Shown: in pieces, positions 23,785 through 30,531 of the stretch
Position numbering within the stretch: the first letter of the stretch is position 1
How the letters are laid out: each line of letters begins with the position of its first letter
DNA from: Desulfovibrio cuneatus DSM 11391
GTDB taxonomy: Bacteria; Desulfobacterota; Desulfovibrionia; Desulfovibrionales; Desulfovibrionaceae
Reading direction: 5' to 3'
NCBI RefSeq assembly: GCF_000430005.1
Contig: NZ_AUCY01000030.1
Location: 1-39,885, forward strand
Length of the DNA: 39,885 bases
Notes under the pieces: generated by a model
What the model was told of the DNA's origin: nothing
Database searches by the model: none
What the model saw: only the letters and a program-made list of their open reading frames with translations
Translations under genes and position numbers: made by a program

Positions 23785-24735
23785 ATGCTCCCCCCCATGA
23801 AACAATTTCCCCCTGCCATTATGGTGCAAGGCACCTCGTCCAATGCGGGCAAGTCACTGTTAACAGCCGCGTTATGCCGCATTTATACCCGAAAAGGCTT
23901 GCGCGTTGCCCCGTTCAAAGCCCAGAACATGACCACCTTTGCCTGCGAACTGCCCGGCGGCCTACGCATGAGCGGGGCCCAGGTGTTACAGGGCATTGCC
24001 GCGGGCAGGCCCCCCAGCACAGCCATGAACCCTGTGTTGCTGCTGCCCCGTGGCTCCCAGGGGTCTGAGGTGGTGGTGCAGGGGCGTAGCCATGGGGTTA
24101 TGCCCTTTGGTGAGTATACCCGGCAGAAGGAAGCTATTTTTTCCCACGTGGCCGAAGCGTATACAAGCCTGGCCCGTGACGTTGACCTGATGCTACTGGA
24201 AGGGGCAGGCAGCCCGGCAGAGATTAACCTGCAAGCCAACGATATTGTGAACATGCGCATGGCCCGTTTTGCCGGGGCCAAGGTGCTGCTGGTGGGCGAC
24301 ATTGACCGGGGCGGGGTGTATGCCCACCTTTATGGCACGTGGCTGCTGGTGCCGGAAGCAGACCGGGGGCGCATTGCCGGGTTTGTGCTGAACAAATTCC
24401 GGGGGGATGCGGCCCTGCTTGCCCCGGCTAACCAGGACATTACCCAGCGCACCGGGGTGCCGTTTATGGCAGTGGTGCCTGCCCTGAATGTGGAAGGCCT
24501 GCCCGAGGAAGATTCCCTGAGCCTTGGGGCAAATGCCAGGGGGGCTGTGTTGCAGGGGCACATTGATACGACGGAATCGGCACAAGAACATGCCGGGGGG
24601 CAGGGGACAAGTTTTGCCCAACTGGCTGCCCGGTATGACGCAGCCCTGGAGCGTTTGGCAGATGGGGTGGAAGCCGCGTTTGCCCCCGGGGTGCTGGACA
24701 AGCTCGCCCGAGGTGAGTGTGTGGAGACTAAATAA
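23785..24735 (+). CDS. cobQ: Cobyric acid synthase lacking the glutamine amidotransferase domain
   Basis: CobQ/CbiP amidates the side chains of adenosylcobyrinic acid diamide, using ATP and glutamine. Residues 1-245 give the complete ATP-binding domain: VQGTSSNAGKSLLTAALCR, RVAPFKAQNM, LLEGAGSPAEINLQANDIVN and LVGDIDRGGVYAHLYGT. The family phrase LPEEDSLSL appears near 241-249. A full protein should continue with a ~200-residue class I glutaminase carrying a Cys-His-Glu triad. Instead about 25 linker residues lead straight into a helix resembling the extreme C-terminus of CobQ (LAARYDAALERLADGVEA). The gene thus appears internally deleted, at 316 residues rather than about 500. Starts at 23785 or 23797 are possible; AGGGG lies upstream. 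The gene could be dead or ammonia-dependent. Confidence 0.88.
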   Translation: MLPPMKQFPPAIMVQGTSSNAGKSLLTAALCRIYTRKGLRVAPFKAQNMTTFACELPGGLRMSGAQVLQGIAAGRPPSTAMNPVLLLPRGSQGSEVVVQGRSHGVMPFGEYTRQKEAIFSHVAEAYTSLARDVDLMLLEGAGSPAEINLQANDIVNMRMARFAGAKVLLVGDIDRGGVYAHLYGTWLLVPEADRGRIAGFVLNKFRGDAALLAPANQDITQRTGVPFMAVVPALNVEGLPEEDSLSLGANARGAVLQGHIDTTESAQEHAGGQGTSFAQLAARYDAALERLADGVEAAFAPGVLDKLARGECVETK

Positions 24736-24745
24736 CAGGTAAAGA

Positions 24746-24836
24746 CCATTGCAACACTACGGTTGCCTACTTTTTTCATCATGTTTCGTTCTGCGTAGGC
24801 AGACCGCAACATGGCCTAAGTCACAAAAAGCACTTA
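24746..24836 (+). repeat. Family D two-hairpin element, copy D2
   Basis: It begins CCATTGCAAC 11 bases after the cobQ stop. Hairpin 1 is GCAAC/GTTGC (24751-24766). Hairpin 2 is CATGTT/AACATG with an inner CTGC/GCAG (24780-24813). The tail ATGGCCTAAGTCACAAAAAG is identical to D1, while both stems differ from D1 by paired changes. Confidence 0.75.
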
Positions 24837-24844
24837 TTACGCTG

Positions 24845-24890
24845 CAAAAAACCACCTTGCTCTGTTTTTCAGAACAAGGTGGTTTTTTCT
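24845..24890. terminator. Strong bidirectional terminator
   Basis: AAAAAACCACCTTG and CAAGGTGGTTTTTT, extended by TCTG/CAGA, form a long stem with a TTTT loop. It ends cobQ on the plus strand and can end the AMIN gene on the minus strand. Confidence 0.95.
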
Positions 24891-24904
24891 GTGGCAACTG
24901 CGTT

Positions 24905-24942
24905 GGGAAGCACGGACTACGGGGCGTTTTGGAAACGCGCAG
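24905..24942 (-). repeat. Degenerate family A end
   Basis: GGGAAGCACGGACTA followed by GGAAACGCGCAG resembles the inverted outer end of family A (GGAAACACTGATTA, then GGAAACGCGCAG). It lies 15 bases past the AMIN gene stop codon. Confidence 0.45.
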
Positions 24943-24957
24943 CAGGCTCGCAGGAGG

Positions 24958-25986
24958 CTATTCCAGCACAAGCTCCACTGTGGTGGCATTGGGCCGGGTG
25001 CGGGAAGAAACCTTCACAGGCCGCGTCAGGTCAAACACAATGCGTATGCCTGTGGGGTGGTTGCCAAGGCGTGAACCAGTGGCAACAAGGCCCCCTGGCA
25101 CTTCCGGGGCTGACGCCTTTTTCCACGTGCCGGGCAGGTCAATAATAAGTCTGTCTGGGCCAGGCAACTGAGAGACCTTGAAAGGGAAGGTGGAGTCAGT
25201 GCTGGTAATGCGCACCACAAATCCTTTGCCGTTTTTTTCTACCCGAATGCCCCCCATGGTGTGGGTAGCTGTGGCGGAAAGGGATGCTTCATCCACCGTA
25301 AAGGGCGTTTCCTTTTTGGGGGCTTCAGCCTTTTTCACAGGTTCTTCTTTGGGGGCAGGGGGTTCAGCCTTCACTGGTTTTGCCGGGGTGGCCTCAGGTG
25401 CTTTGGGCGGCGTTGCCGTTGTGGCTGCCGTGGTGGTTTTGTTCGCCTGGGTGTTCGGCTGCACTGCTGTGGGGGGAATTTGCGGCAGGGCCGGGGTGGC
25501 TACTGTGCCAGCTGGTTTGGCAACGGGTTGTTCCTGGGGCGCTGCAACAGAAGGGGCTGCCTGTGTGTCTGCCTGGGAACCAGCTTGTGTGCCCACTTGG
25601 GCCATGGGCTGGGAACTGGATTGCAGTTGTGGTGCCGGGGCCTGGCTGCGGTTTGCAGGCACCGCTTGCGGTAGCGTTGGCACAGTGGAAGGTACTGTGG
25701 CGTTGCGCTTGGCTGGCAGCACAGCCTGCGAGGCAAGGGACGTTTCTGTGGTGCGCTGCGGCGGTGTAACCTGGGTTTTGCGTGGTTGTTCGCCTGTAAC
25801 CACCACAGGGGCGGTTGGGGCAGGTGGCATGGGAAGGTTTTCAATCTGCGGTTCGCGCGGGGGTTGTGGCAACTGTTGCCGCAGGGCAACGGGCGCGGGT
25901 TGTTCTGCTTCCATATTGCCATAAAAAACAATGCCCATGGCACTTAACAAGACAAGCAGAATGAGCAGTGTAATTCCTTTGTTCAT
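24958..25986 (-). CDS. AMIN-domain envelope protein
   Basis: The 342-residue protein has a single N-terminal hydrophobic anchor (ITLLILLVLLSAMGIVFY, residues 4-21). Next comes a long Pro/Ala/Gln/Thr-rich periplasmic linker (about 25-240), and the end is one AMIN domain (about 250-342; VRITSTDSTFPFKV, LPGPDRLIIDLPGTW, VFDLTRPVKV). AMIN domains localise proteins to peptidoglycan or secretin complexes, for example AmiC and PilQ. No amidase or secretin domain is present, so it probably acts as an adapter. GAGG lies 5 bases before the ATG. A family A element begins 15 bp upstream of the start, so any promoter lies within or beyond the repeat. Confidence 0.85.
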   Translation of the reverse strand: MNKGITLLILLVLLSAMGIVFYGNMEAEQPAPVALRQQLPQPPREPQIENLPMPPAPTAPVVVTGEQPRKTQVTPPQRTTETSLASQAVLPAKRNATVPSTVPTLPQAVPANRSQAPAPQLQSSSQPMAQVGTQAGSQADTQAAPSVAAPQEQPVAKPAGTVATPALPQIPPTAVQPNTQANKTTTAATTATPPKAPEATPAKPVKAEPPAPKEEPVKKAEAPKKETPFTVDEASLSATATHTMGGIRVEKNGKGFVVRITSTDSTFPFKVSQLPGPDRLIIDLPGTWKKASAPEVPGGLVATGSRLGNHPTGIRIVFDLTRPVKVSSRTRPNATTVELVLE

Positions 25987-26001
25987 GACATCCTCAGTTA
26001 G

Positions 26002-26230
26002 GGAAACGCTTATTTATTCCGTTTGGCGGCGTTGCATTACTTTTTCTGAAACAGTCGAGGACAGAAGAGTTGACTCGGCCCGTCCTGGGCCTCGGCCTTC
26101 GGCTCCCGCCTTGCAGGCAGTTCCCAATTCCGCTTTCCTGCGGAATTGTCACTCCTGCTTCAAAAAAAGCTCGCGCCTTGCCAAACAAAATAACTACGCG
26201 TTTCCACAATGGTATTTAATCAGTGTTTCC
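26002..26230 (+). repeat. Family A element, copy A4 (full length)
   Basis: GGAAACGCTTATTTATTCCG to TTAATCAGTGTTTCC, with TTAG and CTAA directly outside the ends. The cassette is complete. Its third stem reads CCGCCT-tgc-AGGCAG (26106-26120), where the loop-closing C-G of A1 is replaced by T-A. It lies between the AMIN gene start and the TPR gene stop, so it is in the 5' region of AMIN. Confidence 0.9.
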
Positions 26231-26257
26231 TAAGCTATGGTGCGGCAAAATCTCGTG

Positions 26258-27403
26258 TTATCGCGAAGAAAGAAAGGCAAGAAAATTCTTGGCAGCGGTG
26301 AAGTCCGGAGCCGCTTCCAGGGCCTGGGCAAGGTGCATTCTGGCAGCCGCCATGGCACCCAGTTCCACTTCTGTGCGGGCCAGGTTAAACAGCACGTTGG
26401 CGTCGTTGGGTGAACATTCCAGTGCCCGCTGGTGGCACAAAAGGGCCAGTTGGTGCTGCTGTTCCTTGCGCAGGGCAAGGCCAAACTCTGAAAACATATA
26501 CTTCATTTGCCATGAGTTGGGAATTTGACGGCGAATGAGTTCTTCCATGTCCCGCAGGGTCATGGCATTTTGTTCATTGCTCATATGGTCAAGCAGCAGG
26601 GTAAATTCCTGGCGCATGGCCTGTTCAATAACCTTTCGGCGGCCTTCATTCAAGTTGTCCAGGGGGCTTTTGGCGGCAGGAACCGGGCTGGAAACAGGTG
26701 TGGTAAACTGGGCACCCTGGGCGGAAGGCGCAAGGTGCGCTGTCATGTCCACGGGAACAGCAGGCACCGGGGGCTGGGGAAAGGCGCTTTGGGCAGGCTG
26801 CCCAGGTTCAAAGCAGGTGTTGTCCATAATAAACTGCGGTTGCGGCTGGCCCTGGAACTGCATTTGCGGCTGCTCCGGTAACTGGGGCTGGGGCTGCATT
26901 TGTATTGGGGCAATAAAGCCAGGGTCTGCAAAGCCGGACTCGTCACTTTCATACCCAATATGGCTATGCACTTCCATGGCATAGTCCTGGGGCATGTCCT
27001 GAAGGGAGTTGTCTTGAGCCATGCTGGCCTGGGCTGCCTTGGCAGTTCTCTTTGGTCCGTCTTCATCGGGCAGGCTGGGGGTGGCCAACTGGTGCAGTGT
27101 GGTGCCGCTGGCCTGGGTGCGCCGTTTAAACCAGTGTTGCAGCAAGGTGGAAGAATGAGCAGAAAGCTTGGGCCGTGCTGTGGTAGCCTGGGGCAGGGCG
27201 TTAAACGCACTATGGAGCAATTCCCCTGGAATAGTATAATTTGCGTTTGTTTGCAGGCCGGCATTGTCCAGGCCATTAATCCAGAACGTACCGTCTGCCC
27301 GTTGCCACGCTTGCCACAGGGTGTTGGGTTGGGCCAGGGAAAGCCCAAAGTCTGTTGCCAGGGGAAGGGCAAGAAACGTACCGATAAATTTAGCAGATTC
27401 CAT
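26258..27403 (-). CDS. Protein with Pro/Gln-rich linker and C-terminal TPR-like repeats
   Basis: About 381 residues. The first ~110 form an unassigned globular region (LPLATDFGLSLAQPNTLWQA). A Pro/Gln-rich linker follows (about 165-250; PQPQLPEQPQMQFQ). The last ~110 residues carry two TPR-like helical hairpins (LALLCHQRALECSPNDANVL, then NLARTEVELGAMAAARMHLAQALEAAPDF). The start at 27403 is preferred because AAAGGA lies 6 bases upstream. The frame extends to 27520, but that ATG lies a few bases from a TATAAT at 27528-27523 and has no ribosome site. Function is unknown; a scaffold role is likely from the repeats. Confidence 0.7.
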   Translation of the reverse strand: MESAKFIGTFLALPLATDFGLSLAQPNTLWQAWQRADGTFWINGLDNAGLQTNANYTIPGELLHSAFNALPQATTARPKLSAHSSTLLQHWFKRRTQASGTTLHQLATPSLPDEDGPKRTAKAAQASMAQDNSLQDMPQDYAMEVHSHIGYESDESGFADPGFIAPIQMQPQPQLPEQPQMQFQGQPQPQFIMDNTCFEPGQPAQSAFPQPPVPAVPVDMTAHLAPSAQGAQFTTPVSSPVPAAKSPLDNLNEGRRKVIEQAMRQEFTLLLDHMSNEQNAMTLRDMEELIRRQIPNSWQMKYMFSEFGLALRKEQQHQLALLCHQRALECSPNDANVLFNLARTEVELGAMAAARMHLAQALEAAPDFTAAKNFLAFLSSR

Positions 27404-27522
27404 GGGCATTCCTTTGCCGGAACATTCCGGACGAAATGTGCACTTGCCCTCCCCCGGTGTGTGGGCTGCGAGCAGTAAAGTAGGCACAGCCGGGGGAGTG
27501 GCAGTATGTGTGCTATTCATAC

Positions 27523-27528
27523 ATTATA
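27523..27528 (-). promoter_or_regulatory. Candidate -10 box upstream of the TPR gene
   Basis: TATAAT on the minus strand, about 120 bp upstream of the chosen start. No good -35 box is seen 16-18 bp further up, so confidence is low. Confidence 0.3.
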
Positions 27529-27651
27529 GTAATACTGCCCGGCTATCTTTATCTTCTTGAGTAAGTGTTTTGCCAAACACAAAACAAAAAAAGGTGAGTA
27601 TAATGGCGAACAACACGCTCTGCGGGGCAAATTTGCAAGCAAAATTGCCTT

Positions 27652-27683
27652 AGTGCTCCCCGGCTTATTGGCCGGACAGCACT
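27652..27683. other. Nested hairpin in the gap upstream of hypA
   Basis: AGTGCT-cc-CCGGC-ttattg-GCCGG-ac-AGCACT forms two stacked stems. The gap 27529-27906 between the divergent TPR and hypA genes shows no other convincing structure. Confidence 0.5.
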
Positions 27684-27906
27684 GACTCTACATGAGAATA
27701 AAGATTATTTCCAGTAGCATCGTGCAGGGTAACCGGGGAAAATGGCACAGGCCTTTCATGGAAAAGTGCATTATGCCATGCGCCTTTAGCGTTCAGTATT
27801 ACGGCAAATATTTCTTTCTGTGCAGAAAACATGCAATTTGCATTCCTCTCTGGCAGGGCATTTTTGGTTGTTGGCAGCAAGGTGATTTTGGCATATGCTC
27901 TTTTCC

Positions 27907-28263
27907 ATGCATGAAATGTCCCTTGCCTCAAACCTGCTTGAAATGCTGCGGCAGGAAATGGAAAAGCACGGAGCAACCCGCCTTATTGAAGTACGGGTCT
28001 GCTACGGGCTTCTTGCCAATGTTGTGCCGGAATCGTTGGAATTTGCCGTTATGGCCCTGACGGAAGGCACTCCCCTGGCCGGGGCCAAGGTGACCATGCA
28101 ACCCATTCCCCCCTTGCTCCGGTGCATTGGGTGCGGGTGTGAATTTGAACCAGGGGAAGCCCGCCTTGCGGTGTTCAGCCCCTGCCCGCAGTGTGGTGAA
28201 GATTTTGGCCATAGTGTGCTGCGGGGCAAAGAACTTTACCTAGACAGCATTGAGGTGATGTAG
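27907..28263 (+). CDS. hypA: Hydrogenase nickel-insertion protein HypA
   Basis: HypA works with HypB to deliver nickel to NiFe-hydrogenase large subunits. The 118-residue protein starts with the essential nickel-binding sequence MHEMSLA (Met1, His2). The zinc site is two CxxC pairs (CIGCGC and CPQCGED), as in the family. The ATG at 27907 is required by that N-terminus although the frame opens at 27895. Its TAG ends one base before the hypB ATG, so the two are coupled. No hydrogenase structural genes are in the window. Confidence 0.96.
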   Translation: MHEMSLASNLLEMLRQEMEKHGATRLIEVRVCYGLLANVVPESLEFAVMALTEGTPLAGAKVTMQPIPPLLRCIGCGCEFEPGEARLAVFSPCPQCGEDFGHSVLRGKELYLDSIEVM

Positions 28264-28264
28264 G

Positions 28265-28924
28265 ATGGAAATAGCCGTTACGCGCAATTTGCTGGAATCC
28301 AATGAAAGTGTTGCCGCAGAGCTGAAAGAACTTTTTGCCCACAAAGGGCTTCTGGTTCTTAACCTTATCAGCTCCCCTGGTGCGGGTAAAACTTCGTTGC
28401 TGGAGCGCACCCTTACCGACCTGCGCGGCGAATTCCGCATGGCAGTTATTGAGGGCGACCTGCAAACGGATAACGATGCCCGCCGGGTGGCAGCCACCGG
28501 GGCGCAGGCCGTGCAAATTAATACCAATGGTGGGTGCCACCTGGACAGCCGCATGGTGCGTGACCACCTGGCTCCTTTTGATCTGGCAAACCTCGATATT
28601 CTATTTATAGAAAATGTGGGCAACCTGGTGTGCCCCGTGGAATTTGACTGCGGTGAAGACCACAAAGTTGCCTTGTTAAGTGTTGCCGAAGGGGATGACA
28701 AGCCGGAAAAATACCCCCTGCTGTTCAATCTTGCCAAGGTAATGGTGCTGAACAAGGTAGACCTGTTGCCGTATGTGGATTTTGATGTGCAGCGGGCCAC
28801 ACGCTTTGCCCGCCAGTTGAATGCAGCGCTTGGGGTGTTTCCTGTTTCCTGCCGCAGTGGCGAAGGGCTGGACCCCTGGTATGCGTGGTTGCGGGCGGAG
28901 CGTGCCGCTAAAAAACAGGCATAG
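28265..28924 (+). CDS. hypB: Hydrogenase maturation GTPase HypB
   Basis: HypB is a SIMIBI-class GTPase that drives nickel transfer to hydrogenase. The 219-residue protein has the P-loop SSPGAGKTSLL (about 36), the switch and metal region GDLQTDNDARR and TNGGCHLD, the family motif ENVGNLVCP with the second metal cysteine, and the guanine-specificity motif NKVD. The N-terminal CxxCGC high-affinity nickel site of E. coli HypB and the His-rich tract of some homologues are absent, which is common in this lineage. It is read with hypA and followed by a terminator at 28974-29012. Confidence 0.97.
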   Translation: MEIAVTRNLLESNESVAAELKELFAHKGLLVLNLISSPGAGKTSLLERTLTDLRGEFRMAVIEGDLQTDNDARRVAATGAQAVQINTNGGCHLDSRMVRDHLAPFDLANLDILFIENVGNLVCPVEFDCGEDHKVALLSVAEGDDKPEKYPLLFNLAKVMVLNKVDLLPYVDFDVQRATRFARQLNAALGVFPVSCRSGEGLDPWYAWLRAERAAKKQA

Positions 28925-28973
28925 CCTTAGCTACATACGAAGTTGGGGCACCACTGTTTGAAATGTTTTCTCC

Positions 28974-29012
28974 AAGGCCGCTTCCGGTTTATTCCGAAGG
29001 GGGCCTTTTTTA
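28974..29012 (+). terminator. Terminator after hypAB
   Basis: AAGGCCGCTTCCGG and CCGAAGGGGGCCTT form an imperfect stem around TTTATT, followed by TTTTAT. Confidence 0.75.
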
Positions 29013-29100
29013 TACACTGTGACCTGCTGCATTTGCGGCAGGGCCGTGGTACAGCGGGAAATGGACGAATACTAATGCAACTGAGTGTTTTGGTACGGGC

Positions 29101-30291
29101 ATGAGTAAGAAAAAAGAGCAGACCTTCCATTCTTTTGTCGCCCTTGGGGAAGCCAGGGCGCACTCTAAGGAGGCGCGGCACGGCAAACAACCCGGCACAG
29201 GCAGCCACGCATGTCTTGCCAGCCCTGCAAAAACACCCAGTTCAGGCAAAAATGGCGTGCCACCGCGCACTGTTCCAGAAAACACGGGCACAGGCAATGG
29301 GAGAAACGCTGCCTTTACAGAGGGCACAGACCCTGCTGAAGCTTCTTTATTTTTGGCTGCCATGGCTGCGGTAACCCCTGCCGGGCACAAACATGCCAAG
29401 CATTCCCCCCCCCAGCGGCCCCATGCGGGCAAAAAGAACAGAGCAGGCAGGGCTGCCCCTGCCGAGGCAGGCATGGGTGAAGAAGAGCGGTTGTTTCTTG
29501 CTGCTACGAGCCGTTTTGGGCAACCACTCACCCCCCTTGTTGCCTTTGGGCAAGAACAAGGTGCCAAGGCCCAGGGCAAAAAAGAACAGCAAGGTGTACC
29601 CCTTGGGCAGCAACCTTTTGCGCGGGGTACAGGTGTTTTCGGGCAGCAGGCCGAAAGTGCCTTGTGGGCCAGGGAGGCAGGCGGTGAAGAGCGTATGAGT
29701 ACTGAAGAAGATTCTTTGTTCAGCAAAGCCATGCAGGGGGTTGCCCCGGTCACCACCCGTGGCAGGCAGGTGCATGCTGTTGCTGGTAAAAAAGGGGGTG
29801 CGGCTACGGAAAAAGCCGCCGCCTTTGTTCTGGCAGATTTATTGGCAGGCAAAGTGGAGTTTACCCTGGCCAACACAGGGGAATATTTGGAAGGCTATGT
29901 AAAGGGCACAGACCCTATTGTGGTAGAAAAGCTGCGGGCTGGTGCTTTTAGCCCGGAAGCGCATGTGGACCTGCATGGACAAAATGCCCAGCAAGCCTAT
30001 GATTCCCTGCTGTTTTTTATGAAAAATGCCTACCAGCGCAACTTGCGGTGTGTGCTTGTTATTACCGGGCGGGGGAAAAATTCTCCGGATGGGGTGGGGG
30101 TGCTGCGCCCCCAGTTGCAATGCTGGCTCACGCGGGAACCCTTCAAACGGGTGGTACTGGCTTTTTGCACAGCAAAACCGGGGGATGGTGGCCCAGGGGC
30201 TGTGTACGTGTTGCTGCGCAAGTTCAAAAAATCCCGTGGCAAAATTATGTGGGAGAGGTTACCGGCCCACGATGATTTCATCGACTGCTAG
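29101..30291 (+). CDS. Smr-domain protein (SmrA-like putative endonuclease)
   Basis: The C-terminal domain (about 285-385) is an Smr (small MutS-related) domain. DLHGQNAQQAYDSL begins near residue 290, followed by VLVITGRGKNSPDGVGVLRP and VLAFCTAKPGDGGPGAVYVLL. Smr domains bind or nick branched DNA or cleave RNA. The first 200 residues are basic, Gly/Ala/Lys-rich and low complexity. They contain three copies of a short motif of the form E-x-x-LF-x-x-A-(M/T)-x-x-V-x-P (about residues 80, 130 and 205). SmrA-type proteins normally carry this motif once, before the domain. The TAG stop is immediately followed by a ~147-bp inverted-repeat element. Confidence 0.85.
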   Translation: MSKKKEQTFHSFVALGEARAHSKEARHGKQPGTGSHACLASPAKTPSSGKNGVPPRTVPENTGTGNGRNAAFTEGTDPAEASLFLAAMAAVTPAGHKHAKHSPPQRPHAGKKNRAGRAAPAEAGMGEEERLFLAATSRFGQPLTPLVAFGQEQGAKAQGKKEQQGVPLGQQPFARGTGVFGQQAESALWAREAGGEERMSTEEDSLFSKAMQGVAPVTTRGRQVHAVAGKKGGAATEKAAAFVLADLLAGKVEFTLANTGEYLEGYVKGTDPIVVEKLRAGAFSPEAHVDLHGQNAQQAYDSLLFFMKNAYQRNLRCVLVITGRGKNSPDGVGVLRPQLQCWLTREPFKRVVLAFCTAKPGDGGPGAVYVLLRKFKKSRGKIMWERLPAHDDFIDC

Positions 30292-30436
30292 AGAGTGTCT
30301 ACACGAGTGCCTTTTTATCTCTTCCTGCGTCAGATTTCATCGTGTATTTCAGTCATGTACCAAAGAGTACACTCCTTCATACACGACTCATCTTCCTTGG
30401 TAGAGGATAAAAAATCATCTCGTGTAAACACTCTCT
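30290..30436. repeat. 147-bp element with 18-bp terminal inverted repeats
   Basis: AGAGAGTGTCTACACGAG (30290-30307) and CTCGTGTAAACACTCTCT (30419-30436) are inverted with 17 of 18 matches. The interior has further inverted pairs (CGTGTA and TACACG). The left end overlaps the Smr gene stop codon. It has MITE-like form, but no coding sequence and no second copy here. Confidence 0.75.
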
Positions 30437-30438
30437 AC

Positions 30439-30480
30439 GAAAACGCGCATTGTTTACGTTTGGCGGCGTTACTTTATTTT
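30439..30480 (+). repeat. Family A left-end fragment
   Basis: GAAAACGCGCATTGTTTACG followed by TTTGGCGGCGTTACTT matches the left end of family A. The rest is missing. It starts two bases after the 147-bp element, so two repeat types are stacked here. Confidence 0.6.
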
Positions 30481-30531
30481 CTCCGCTCGGGCTTCGTGGA
30501 GATGCGCGGGCAGCAAAGCTACCCTGTAACG

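Noticed and set aside
26002-26230. TA target duplication flanking copy A4 (mariner-like MITE)
   Set aside because: TA flanks A4 and the minimal copy, but not A2, A3 or the short copies, so a consistent target duplication is not shown.
27743-27757. Sigma-54 site upstream of hypA (TGGCAC-n5-TTTC)
   Set aside because: The -24 half is perfect, but the invariant GC of the -12 half reads TC, so the match is not supportable alone.
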